A DNA stretch of 64,000 bases from Linepithema humile. Its lineage: Eukaryota > Arthropoda > Insecta > Hymenoptera > Formicidae. The stretch lies in assembly GCF_040581485.1 (NCBI RefSeq), contig NC_090128.1, positions 4,464,001 to 4,528,000 on the forward strand, read 5' to 3'. Shown here piece after piece: positions 49,901-59,891 of the stretch. Numbering within the stretch: position 1 is the first letter of the stretch; each line of letters starts with the position of its first letter. A model generated the notes under the pieces. The model did not search any database, was not told where the DNA came from, and saw only the letters and a program-made list of their open reading frames with translations. The translations under genes were made by a program, and so were the position numbers.

Positions 49901-50439
49901 TTCACCGCATGTTTAAAATGGTGTCATCGAAACAACGATAAATGTATGCAAAATGCTTCGCACAATTGTAACACTATTATAAACGGAGCGTCGAGTAATA
50001 CAATCTTCGAATAATACAACTGAAAAACTTGTTCCTAACTTCGCGATAAATCAATAAGTAATTATCAGTCGCTCTTAAAATGCTATTGGATTGCATTTTG
50101 ATATCACGTTTATCTTGCGTCTCAATTATTAATCCCGATTGACCGTAAGCTTTTACCGAGATTGGATTCGTCCAACGTCATTATTGTTCTGAAGTTTATA
50201 CGACGACAAACGTAAATATATATTATATGTATATAACAGTCGGCTATATGATCGCCAGGCCAGGCTTCTTGATTGGACAATCCAATTTTAGAGTCGCCGT
50301 GCACGCGAACCGCTCACGTGAATATTTCAACGATTAATTAACTTACCTTCAAGGGCGGCCTCGTTGGATCTTTCCGCAGCTCAGCGAAACGCGCTTCGAA
50401 ACTGTCGTCCCAATACTCCCGGCTCCGCATCCATGAGGG
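20850..50439 (-). CDS. Golgi class II alpha-mannosidase, GH38 (mannosidase II/III type), 5' end missing
   Basis: A glycosidase that removes mannose from N-glycan intermediates in the Golgi lumen. Five exons, 50347-50439, 39408-39580, 36925-37058, 23350-23818 and 20850-22995, sum to 3015 nt: 1004 residues plus stop, with all junctions in frame. Zinc-ligand motif PHSHTDPGW (about 39543-39568), nucleophile Asp in SVDPFGHG (Asp codon 23760-23762), acid/base region PLGDDFR at the 23350 junction, HHDAITGT (second His codon 22581-22583) and YTDLNG are all intact. Family members have about 1100-1150 residues, so about 100-140 N-terminal residues (tail, anchor, stem) are missing. Several segments (QPFDIYNIKHSCGP; no VWKQG before the catalytic core) differ from classical Golgi mannosidase II, so I favour the insect mannosidase III / alpha-Man-IIb branch, by inference. 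Confidence 0.94.
22996..23349 (-). other. Short mannosidase intron
   Basis: A 354-nt AT-rich intron between the two 3'-most exons. It contains only A/T-rich short repeats. Confidence 0.9.
23350..23818 (-). CDS. Mannosidase exon carrying the catalytic nucleophile
   Basis: Begins HQWLKTNLDVIPESGW after AACTTCAG. Includes SVDPFGHGSTIPYF (nucleophile Asp), IQRIHYAWK, FVWRQPWD, HSCGPHPHVC and FDFRKIRGEY, and ends MPLGDDFR across the junction. The donor is GTTCGT, off the usual GTRAGT, but AG/GT is intact and the reading frame joins exactly to the next exon. Confidence 0.96.
29850..29880. repeat. CT-rich simple repeat
   Basis: A (CT)n tract with TT and CCC interruptions. Confidence 0.85.
30831..30855. 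repeat. (GGA)n microsatellite
   Basis: About eight GGA units. They generate artificial polyglycine or poly-proline reading frames in this patch. Confidence 0.9.
30922..30950. repeat. (TC)n microsatellite
   Basis: Two TC runs separated by GATC. Confidence 0.85.
35671..35749. repeat. Long CT-rich pyrimidine tract
   Basis: About 79 bases of CT repeats with CCCTC and TTTC interruptions, entirely pyrimidine on the plus strand. Confidence 0.9.
36925..37058 (-). CDS. Mannosidase exon (GGWVM motif)
   Basis: Encodes AHPTKKMVVKRLVKDGRLEM, TTGGWVMTDEATSHIYAMLD and QLIEG. The TGGWVM-DEA-H segment and the QLIEGHQWL junction are diagnostic of GH38 alpha-mannosidases. The acceptor is CGTTTTCAG and the donor AAG/GTATGT. 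Confidence 0.95.
37671..37694. repeat. (TC)n microsatellite
   Basis: Twelve TC units within the 2.3-kb intron. Confidence 0.95.
38636..39140 (+). repeat. Degenerate tandem duplication, about 300-bp units
   Basis: Unit 1 (about 38636-38850) and unit 2 (about 38941-39140) share motifs in the same order: GAGRGATGYTTGC-like, CTYAACACACAA-TGCAC, CCGTYTRTCTTTAATTA, GAGTYYGAATTT and CGCNNCNTCATCAAA. The offset is about 290-300 bp. Old segmental tandem duplication is the simplest reading. Confidence 0.6.
39408..39580 (-). CDS. Mannosidase exon with zinc-binding HSHTD motif
   Basis: Encodes VILVPHSHTDPGWLKTFEQY, FHSSTRSILNNMVSKLQQ and WPNMTFIWSEVSFLSLWWD. The His and Asp of HSHTD are the first zinc ligands of the family. 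The acceptor is CTATTGCAG, in phase 0, and the donor CAG/GTGAGT. Confidence 0.96.
40759..41148. repeat. Nested palindrome cluster
   Basis: Outer arms around TGAGCAAATTTCTAT (40772-40786) pair with 41121-41135. Adjacent arms with GGAAAAA..GATATTTGTGATT (40808-40833) pair with AATCACAAATATC (41091 on). In between, several copies of a TATTCTTTTNTACTTTATTTTACAAT module occur in both orientations. The whole is AT-rich and self-complementary. Confidence 0.75.
46250..46442. repeat. Imperfect hairpin of about 190 bp (MITE-like)
   Basis: ATAATGTTGCAT at 46261 pairs with ATGCAACATTAT ending at 46431. Inside, CGTCCAA pairs with TTGGACG, AAATAAATC with GATTTATTC, and AACAGTATTAAT with ATTAATACTGTT, leaving a short loop near 46345-46360. 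Arms extend outward through GAAAAGAAAT / ATTTTTTCC. A foldback MITE or hairpin transcript source is likely. Confidence 0.75.
46506..47288 (-). other. Long stop-free frame, up to 260 codons (unrecognised)
   Basis: A minus-strand frame stays open for 260 codons; from its first ATG (near 47156) it gives about 217 residues. The opposite strand is also open for about 167 codons over 46640-47139. Neither product shows a domain I recognise. The minus product is Ser/Arg/Thr-rich with an FDEFD cluster. The plus product has an acidic EEEEVVGG stretch and RFDIIFEILGL. Only one can be coding, and both may be composition artefacts. Confidence 0.3.
50347..50439 (-). CDS. Mannosidase exon, most upstream one identified
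   Basis: A 93-nt, phase 0/0 exon encoding PSWMRSREYWDDSFEARFAE and LRKDPTRPPLK, directly before VILVPHSHTDPGW of the next exon. The acceptor is GCTGTTGCAG and the donor AAG/GTAAGT. The DP-x-PLKV end matches the DPLK-V lead-in to the catalytic core in other family members. The rest is poorly conserved and assigned by splice sites and frame. Confidence 0.82.
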
Positions 50440-51189
50440 CTGCAACAGCGAGTAAACAACCGTGAGAAATTTCGCGGTTCAACTGGATATTGCCTCGTGG
50501 CTGATAAAACGAAAAACGCCGCAAAACACCGTAAATTTCGCGAGCGCCTGCGCTTGCCACGTACAATAACGTAAAATAAGGTAATAACGTACAATATAAT
50601 GTACGTTACGCCTTTCTCTTTCGGCGAAGTCAAAAGACTGACGAATGTGAGTAATTTCGCGCGAGAAGATTAATTAGTCGCTTGTTTTTAATTTAATTGT
50701 GTCTCGTGTTCGTTACTCAAATTGATGCTGCAAAATTGCCGCATACATCTTGCGAGAAACTTAATACGATTTGCAAGCGTGCGCGCTTTAATTTAAATTT
50801 CTTCGGAATTTCCGTGGACTGTTATATTCATCATTTTACAGACTTGATAGGCACTGCTTTATCAGTTTATACTTTACTGCGCGAAAATGCTCCCGTACTT
50901 GAACTAAATAATAATTAAATGTATTAAGCGAGTCTATTCGCGGCTCCCGTTTCTTCCGTGACCTCGCGTGCATTGTTTCTTTTTTCGCCTCGTGTTAATA
51001 ACGGCTTTATCGCGGTAATAGTTTTGACGCGATACCTCGTCGATAAGGTAAACGCACACAGCGAAATCACGATGACGTCGACGTTGACTTTGCACGCGAA
51101 AGCTTCGCTTTCCATCACGATTCCTTCGAGCAGATCTTACAACCAGCGCGGTTTCAGATAACAACATTCCCCTGTTTGATAGTCAAAAA

Positions 51190-51379
51190 ATATACAAGGT
51201 ATCTTAAAAACAATTGGGTACTAATTCAATTACAAATGCTGATAAACTAAGAAAAATAATAATTGTGGGTTTTGAATATCAAGATATTTGGCGTTACAAG
51301 GTTTGACTTTTTAAATAAAAAGTTAATAAATTTATAGCAGAATTCGTAATATCCAGTAGTTTGTGGAACATCCTGTATA
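51190..51379. mobile_element. Possible degenerate MITE
   Basis: TATACAAGGTATCTT on the left and GGAACATCCTGTATA on the right form imperfect inverted termini. They resemble the TATACAGG termini of the element at 61944-62160. The AT-rich interior has no coding potential. Confidence 0.3.
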
Positions 51380-52773
51380 ATCGGCAATAATACCGTCTGA
51401 ATACCGGCGAGCATCTACGACGCGAATGGATTCGAGGATGGGAAGTAATGAAGTAGAGCGAAATTGGAATTCGCGAGGAATCTGATCCCGCCGGTTCTAA
51501 ACATCGATTACGCAAGTCCGAACACGCCGCGCTGTACATTGGTGCAAATACCACGAAATTCGAAGACTCCCGGTTTCGGCGCGCTTCGCGACCGCAGAAA
51601 ATCCCAAACGGCTGGCAGGCGAGAGCGATATAATTTCAATCGACTCATTAAATTTTGGCGCTGCTGCCGGCTTTATATCTGCCAATCAAGATAATGTTTT
51701 AATGGCCGAAACGTTATTTCGAAGCGACCGCGAACGCTTGAATGAGCGTAGAATTAGGTCCTACATCGGTAATTAATCACTCGTGTATCTCGACAGCGAC
51801 TTCGATACGCGAAATACGTGTTTCATAAATTCAGGTTGTAAATCGAATATCGCAAAATATAATCGCTAAGCGATGCATATTATGAATCGAGTTCAATGTA
51901 ATTCGCACTTTGAGAAGAGATATTTTGACATAAATGGTATAATAGAAATTAATAGCATAAAATCGAGGTTTATACGAAACAATGAAATAAAGGGAATTTT
52001 TGTGAAAATCATAAGGAATTATTATTTAATTTTACAGTGTTAATTCTTTGATAAATATGATATTGATTATGGTATCGGATTGCGGGAATATTTGCTTATT
52101 TTCCGATCAAGTATTTATCAGAATTTTTAACTTCCAATTTTTTAAAGAAAATTATTTGAAATATATCAAGCAGGAATCTGTTAAAATAATTCCTTAAGAT
52201 TATTACGATTATTAATAATGTAATAACAGATAATAGTATGGGTTATTAGTTGGTGAAAGAGAATTACTTAATTATTTCTTAATTATCACAGAATTAGCGC
52301 ACAATTTCTATGTAACGTTTTATTTCTCGCAAAATAATCTGACAATAATACGCGAACACACAATTATTGCAATTAAAACAAATTAAGAGCAGCCGACCGA
52401 AAGGCGGTTCCGTTTTAATTTCCATCAACAGCAAGTCGAGCGAATTAATCACCATAAATCCGGGATCGACGGCGGAGATAAAGCCGAGTCAAAATTAAAT
52501 CCCAAGTGAAGAGCTCGTCCATCGAGCCCAACGGACTCTCCATCGAGATATATCCCCCGGAAAGGTCTTCTTCCACGAAGCTCTCCGATTATCCGGCGAT
52601 CGGTCGAGCTTTCTTGTAACGGAGCTTATCCCGTCGACGTTAATTAAACATCGAAAAGCTTCGCTCCCTAATCCATCGACCCAAGGTAGTTTCTTTCACT
52701 TGGGATTATTTAGCGAGGTAGGGAAGGTATCCTCGGATTCTTCCGATCCGATCTCTCCCCGTCTGTGCTTTCT

Positions 52774-52787
52774 CCCCCCCCCCCCCC
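52774..52787. repeat. Poly-C tract
   Basis: About 14 consecutive C residues, an assembly-sensitive homopolymer. Confidence 0.9.
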
Positions 52788-55700
52788 TTCGATGAGATTG
52801 ATCTAACATTTTAGTATCGTCGAAAAACTTGTAAACATTCACATTTTCTGCATATTCTCGAATTCATAGCCGACACTGGATGTTTTTATGTAGTTGCAAA
52901 GTGAAAATATCGGAAATTGTATTTAAAAATAAAAAATATATATATATATTTCTATTAGTAAAAATTTCGGGAAATTGTCGGAGTACTGTTGACACATTTA
53001 CTTTTAAACACCAAACGTTTTCATCGCGCAAACTTTTTTTAAAAATATTTCGAAAATTTATTAAAAGATTAATTTTATACGTATTTCCAAGTCAGAGATA
53101 TAATAGTTTTCAAGCGGCGTGCGCATTAATGTCTCGCGTGACGATTAAAGTTTCGTTTGCATCATTTGTCATTTCATAACAGAATAGATTTAGCTCGCAA
53201 TGTCAGTTTTAACGAAACCGCAAGGACACCGGGTCGATTGCGGGGGAAAATGTTCTTTCACTCCAATTGCAGTAACTATCCCGTCCGTCCAGCTCTTTTC
53301 CGCTACACGGGAGCGAATGAAGATGAAACGTTTTACCGAGTATCCCAGAAGGAGAGGATATTTCCTCGGAGGATAGCGATCTTAGGAAGATGCCGGGGAA
53401 AACGGGGATGAGAAGGAACGGACGGGTCTTAAAGGGATATCGAAGTAACGCTATCTTATCGGCACAAGTCCCGCAGGAGACTCCCGAGCAACTGCGTACG
53501 GTTTTACAAGAACCACTTTAACCGTTTTAGCGGAAGCTCATTATTCGGCTCGGATGCCGATAGGTTCTTTCTTATCACGCAACTCGTTTAAATCTCGACA
53601 ACGACGTTTCTCGAATTCCACCGGACGATATCGAGAGAAAATGCTTCATATCGTTCGGTATCACGATCATTAATGTTTGCACGTTATCTTTCATCGTTTC
53701 TCGAGTTTTTTTTTCCAGCCTAAGTTATTATCAGAAATTTGATATTTTGTCTAGTCCTTTATTCATAATTTTTTTTTCAACAAATAGTTCTCTTCTTTTT
53801 TTCTATTTTATCTGTATACATTGTTTGGCAAAAAAGCACCTTAAAGCAAGCTTTCCCATTCTGTGAAATTAATGCTGTTTTTAACATATGTATTTTTAGC
53901 CAAACCATCAATTTCAGAAAATAAACAAATATATTAGATGGTCTATTTTCTGAAAATTAGCAAGTGTTTCTGATAGCATTATTCTATAGATAGTTTCAGC
54001 GCCTGAAGCTCAAGTTTCATTAGTTTCCATCCACATTAGGGCTTGCTAATGTGTGCGTGGACGTGTATAGTGTAGCGCCGGAGTTAACGGCTGCACAGGC
54101 GATATACGGTTCGGCAGGATCCTCGAATCGATCGGGCCGAACGGATATACCGAATACTGCCGCGTCGATTCGCGCGTTTCACGCGAAATCTACTGCACTC
54201 CATGGGCCACGAATAGAGATCCGGAATAAGTTTGCGAACGGCGGTAGATTGACGTCCGCAGATACTCCGCGATCGATCCGCGCGTTTCACCGACAAAGTT
54301 GAAGCGATGGATAAGATTCATGCAATGTACGTAGATTAACAGATATGTATATAAGGCCGCGTCCGAGATTCCCAAACTTGTCTCAAAACGCGAAAAATTG
54401 GAATTTTGAAGTAATTATAAAAAGAGTTATAATATTTAACGTTCTTTTCCAAAGCTGACTTTAAATAATTTAAGGACGAGATATTTTTAATATTAAAAAT
54501 AATTTAAAAGAAAGGATTATTATAGATAATGCACAGACGGTTTCAAAATTAGCTTTTTTTAAGATCTGAATTCTCCATTGATTATATGGAATATACAGTA
54601 TACGAAGCTTCTATTTCTACCACATCCTTTCTAAAGCAATTTCTATAGGTGCATTGCGAGCACTGCTTTCACGCGTATGTAAGAGTTTCTTCACGCAATT
54701 TGCGGAAGTACCTCGACGTCGTTCCACCGAAATGCTATTTTCGTTCGTAAAGTCGACCGGGCGCTATTGCACAGCGCAGCTTTAACCGCGGCGTATTGCA
54801 TTTTTGCAAGTAGATTACGGCAAGTGCCGCGGCTAAAAGACGACCGCCGCGGTAAAAGCGTTTCCGTCCTTAAAAACTACTGTGTACTTGCACGGCCTGC
54901 GGCCGGCCTGTTCCTCCATTAAGCCCCTCCCCCTCCTTTTACACTTTGACCGCAGCATATCACCGTCATGGTCGCCGAACGATGTCGGTAATCTTATTGG
55001 CGGCGCGAAAAATACGGCGAGTCTTTAAGCGGCAAAATGCACGTAAAATTATATTCCTGTAGAATGTAGGAAAAAATTCCGAGAAGAAATATGCGAGAAG
55101 TGCATAGGAATAAAATGTCAAAAGTTCTCGCGTTGTACGTAATTTTACTTGCGCGTCAACTTTTTCTCCTGAAACACTCTTAAATATCAAGAAGATGCAT
55201 GACGCGAATTCGTCTTTTCGACAGCGCATTCATACAATTCGTATAAAAGACGAGCTTTTTACATTGTCAAAATGAGAAAAAGCTTTTAAGATATTAATTT
55301 CTAAGCCGCAAACTAGTTTTGCACAGACCTGCATTAGTTAGTGAATTATATGTTTGGCAGTTTTGGGTTACGTATCAGAAGGGATAAAATTTCACGACCA
55401 AAGCCACCTGAACGCAAGCTATCGATATTGTATTGAGCAATGCAACCCGAGTATGAAGCCACCAATCGCAAAACCAGCGGTTTTGATAAAAAAAAAAGGA
55501 GAGAGGGCGGAGGGAGGTGCAGGTAGAGCTGGGAAAATAGAGAATGTCTCTATTTGTCACAAATGACAGGGAAAACCGAACTCGTTAGATTTCGAGAAAT
55601 AACAACATAACGTAACAACGCGTGAAATATGCGAAATTAATAGCCTTAGCGTGCACTTATACGCGAATTTTAATTATCGGACATAAATTATCGCACGGAA

Positions 55701-55808
55701 GGATTTATCGGAATCGCCGTCCGATATTTTAATAAATCGAAAATACTTTTTGCTAATTGAACTCTTTCGCTTCTTATTAATTCAATTTTCACGCACGTGC
55801 CGCGGAAC

Positions 55809-55827
55809 GATAATAATAATAATAATC
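55809..55827. repeat. (AAT)n microsatellite
   Basis: Five to six AAT units. Confidence 0.85.
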
Positions 55828-56703
55828 TTTATTACGGCTCGTGCCGCAAGAGATGATATTACAGAGAGGCGAATATATCTGAAATGTTAATTTGCGAGAG
55901 ACCAGATTTTACATTTAACTCAAATATTTATATTCCTGTATTACTATCCGTTGCGCTGTATGAATCCGTTCTGTTCCATTTTAAATCTTTTTTAAGTCTG
56001 ATTTATCTAGCCGAGAGAGACACGGAGAACAAAGCTTATATTATACATACTCATCTAGCCGATTTAAAAAGTGAGAAGCAAAATTAATTTGCATCTTTAT
56101 TCGGAGTTTCAAGAAACTCTTCCGCGGAAGGGATCAACTCTTTTAAATACGACGATTATACCACTGAATAAACCAGACTCGCCATTGACAACCGAGCGTT
56201 TTGCCAAGCGAACGAAAGAGACGTTGAAAGAGGTAATTATACATCGTCTCGGAGTGCCTCTTGGCGCGAAAAATAAATTCACGGCGAACAAGGATCTGCT
56301 CGACGGCAGTTTACAATTCCCCGAGAAACGACAATTCTACGAGAGAAATTCGATATCGAACGCAGGAGGTGGGGGAGCGGAGCAATGGGAAGGGGGATGG
56401 TACAAGAGAAGGGGAGAGGAGCTGCGAGCTGGTAAAGGGAGAGGGTGCCGCTCCCAGGGTTTATTTTCCTCCTCGTCGTCGTCTAATAGCGCGTCAAAGG
56501 AGACACGTAAACGACGGCAATGACGGCGCCGGCGAAGTGAAGGCAAATGGGTGCATCCAGTGCACTAAGCGCTCCTTTGTTCCCGACACGTGATTGACGG
56601 AGAGTGGTTCACGGTTTCCCTTCCCCGGTCGCGCAGGGAAGAGAGATTACCGTCGAACACATCGAGGACGATGCACTCGGCGCGACGCAGCGCGGCGCGA
56701 CAT

Positions 56704-56734
56704 GGCGCGGCGCGGCGCGGCGCGGCGCGGCGCG
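56704..56734. repeat. (GCGCG)n minisatellite
   Basis: About six GGCGC units in a CpG-rich patch. They create the Ala/Arg-rich frames seen around this position. Confidence 0.9.
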
Positions 56735-57988
56735 CTATCGGGAAGGATGCACTCCTGACCTCATTGGCGCGTTTATCGTCGCCAATTTGCGCGGGAATGG
56801 TTTCGCGGAAAGAGAGTGAGTGGAAAAGGGGGGGGAAAGGGACAGGTGTGTGCGTTACACGCATATTGAGTCGCGTTTATCGCGTCGCATCGACGGCAGT
56901 GCAGCGCGAATGTTTTTCCACATCTGACACTCAGCGGCATCTTAATTGAATTAAACGGGATTTCATTCGCTGTTGCTCTTATAATGTAGAAACGGAGAAA
57001 AAAAAGTAGAAATAAAGAGAAAATGCTTTTAATCAAATACTTTTCTGCTGCGGTACGCCCATGAAAATATTTTAATTAAGTTTAGCCGTAAGTGTCACTT
57101 TGTGCATTTAATTAAGTAGAATGAAAAATTTCGTGTCGCTTGTAATGCAAAGTTCACTCGGCGTTCGGGCATCTTGGCAAAGAAAAAGCTCCGAATCGAA
57201 GGACTCGTCGTTAAAATAACGACCAGCGATTCTCGTCGGACATTTTATGTATTCCACGCGCGATTGTCACGTACCACCGAGCGATATTCCACGGGACAGC
57301 GAAATGGCCGTACGTCGGACAAATTATTTTATACGAGACACGAACAAAATTACTCTCTCGATGCGGCCGCATTATCGTGCGATCGCGTGCGTCGGTCGCG
57401 ATCATACGGCGAACGGAACAAAATTTACGACGAGCGTGTAACGCGTCCTCGACGGTGCAACACGTTGCCGCGTCGCGCCGCACAGCCGGCCAAACGCATT
57501 TTGTTCGACAACTCTGTGCAAATTGTGTTTGCGAAACGTCCGGTCGCGGTGGCGTCCCGATGGCGCCGCGTCGCCGTAATTGCTCGTACCGGGGCGCCTG
57601 GAAATTTACCGGAAGGTACGGTCCATTGAGCCTCGAGATTTTTTCCGCGCGCAAGAATCACCTCGTCGCGCCGCAGGTAATGAAATACTTGACACGTATT
57701 GGAAAGAAACGACAGGTAAATTGCGTGGAAATCGTGATACATGATTGATGGCACGATGTTTGGAATAGTTTCTTTCTTAATAGATATCTTCTATGAATTT
57801 AATCTTGTATAAAAATAAAAGATGATAATAATTATTAAAATATGTATTAAATATATTGTTCTGTACTATTGTATGTCTGTCATAAGTACAGCAAACTGTA
57901 CAAAATCACAGGAATTAGCGTATATTAGTTAAATTTTATTTGAAATTAATTTTTTAACTTTATTTGGAATTGATTTCTTATTTAAAAC

Positions 57989-57991
<3 letters not shown>

Positions 57992-58046
<55 letters not shown>

Positions 58047-58047
58047 C
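57992..58047. repeat. (TC)n microsatellite
   Basis: About 24 TC units, then TTTCTCTCCTCTC. Confidence 0.95.
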
Positions 58048-58529
58048 TCTCGAATTTGTTTGTTGAAATGCGTCGATTTTAGTCTTTCAACGGATTGGTG
58101 CTGAATCAATTAATGCATGCAGAATGTACAATAAATACATATCCAATTGTTTAAATAGACAGTAGTTGAAAATTCAATAGTTCTGCAGAGCAATAGAAAA
58201 CAAAAGATTCCAAAGGTACAATAGAAACATGTTCAATTGATTACTTTGCGACAGAATAGAAAACAATTTCACTTAAAACAAAGCAGTCTATCCAATAAAA
58301 GTTTGAGAAAAAATTGTTAAGTATTGTACAGACAGTACGAAATAATTGGTTTAAAATTATTATAAATAGTATTGACAATTTAATATTGTTATTACTATCG
58401 ATGGGAATTGCCTATAAAATTGCAAAGTTATGTTTCATATTCATAGATACAGTACATACAATGCAGTATTAAAAATGCCATTGAAAATGCCGAAGGTGCG
58501 TAACAATCCATATCGCTGATGTACCTCGA

Positions 58530-58549
58530 CACATCGATCGATCGATGTG
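58530..58549. repeat. 20-bp perfect palindrome
   Basis: CACATCGATCGATCGATGTG is fully self-complementary and contains three overlapping ATCGAT motifs. Confidence 0.9.
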
Positions 58550-58767
58550 ATTGATGACTATACTTGAAATAAATTAAAATGTTATAGGGTTAAATATATT
58601 TTTTCTAGTATCGTAGTGCAGCGATCGATTATCCTGTCACGTTGCGTGAGAACGATAATGCGTCGGACAAAGTTAGTTCAATTCGACGCATCGTTCCGAC
58701 GATGCTTTAGGCTGTTTAACAATATGATGCATAGATTGCACATGGTACATGGTGATGCATGCAATAT

Positions 58768-58769
58768 AC

Positions 58770-58814
<45 letters not shown>

Positions 58815-58826
58815 TATATATATACA
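58768..58826. repeat. (TA)n microsatellite
   Basis: An alternating TA run with one A interruption near 58811. Confidence 0.95.
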
Positions 58827-59490
58827 TAATGCGTTTAGAGTGTCGTAATAGCGAGAACGACGAAATCACTCGAAAATAATCGAAAATGTCATCAACGTAT
58901 TACTTACTCGATTAACGATTTTTGAGAATAAAATTGAGAATCAAATTTAAAAAGAGTAAAAGCTTTTGATTATTGCTTATCTATAATAAATAAATCAAAT
59001 TAATTGGTGACTCTTAATAAATATTTTTTAAATAAATTTAAAAAAAGGTAAAAAATGAAATAAAATTTACATTTAACAAATTAAAAGTATTGCATATAGT
59101 TTTTTAATTTTGCAAAGAATAAGCTTAATGCTTTACTTAACACAGATTAAAAAGGGGTTAAGCGTGATTATAGACTCAGCGATTTGCCTTTTTGGTTTTC
59201 TCGGTTTTCGTGGTCATTATCGTGTCGGGACATTACCGAAATCGATCAATGGAGAGGAAACACCTGATAGCCGATAACCGAAGGCGGAATTTCGGTCGAG
59301 GGAATTTAGTGTATAATATCTGAGCACAGCCGCAGCTATGTTTCATAGCTTCTACAGTCTACATATCTTGTATCTACATATGTGGATTATCTTCCTTTGG
59401 TGAAAACGTAACATTTACGACGCAACTACAATTCTAATGTCTATTGCGCGATGTCTATACGGTTATATAAAATTAAGACAGCTTATGTTA

Positions 59491-59514
59491 CGTTCGTTCG
59501 TTCGTTCGTTCGTT
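59491..59514. repeat. (CGTT)n microsatellite
   Basis: Six CGTT units. Confidence 0.95.
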
Positions 59515-59842
59515 ATTCTCGTTTCATTACCTATTTTATGACCTCACCTCGATATTGTACGAGTTCCCTTGCTTAAAGTACGGTCAAGGTATCCACGGTA
59601 TAATGCGTTTAAGTGCCTTACGGCTATTTCTGCTTGCTCCAATTCGGAATTCTTACGCAAGGTTAGTTCAACATAGAATCGCGTATAAGCGAAATTGATC
59701 GGCCATTAATGCTGGAAATCTTTTGTGAACACTTTCACTGATTGCGATAACCTATTTTCGAAATTAAATGATTAAAACTAAATTTTCATTAGCATTAAAA
59801 AATATAGCAGATATAGAAATTAATTATTTTATTATGAAAAAT

Positions 59843-59845
<3 letters not shown>

Positions 59846-59888
<43 letters not shown>
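59846..59888. repeat. (AT)n microsatellite
   Basis: About 20 uninterrupted AT units. Confidence 0.95.

Positions 59889-59891
<3 letters not shown>

Larger units (their letters stand above)
39581..50346 (-). other. 10.8-kb mannosidase intron
   Basis: Contains a palindrome cluster (40759-41148), a roughly 190-bp hairpin (46250-46442) and CpG-rich patches at 41830-42360, 42780-43400, 43600-44160, 45720-46170 and 46560-47830. Long open frames within the patches are discussed as findings but are not supported as genes. Confidence 0.7.

Noticed and set aside
55354..55566. 70-codon plus-strand frame with protein-like middle (NASYRYCIEQCNPSMKPP)
   Set aside because: Non-ATG start, ends in a purine-rich low-complexity stretch, and I recognise no family or splice structure.
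58616..58879. Frame with a Tyr/Ile repeat resembling a membrane segment
   Set aside because: Generated by the (TA)n microsatellite.
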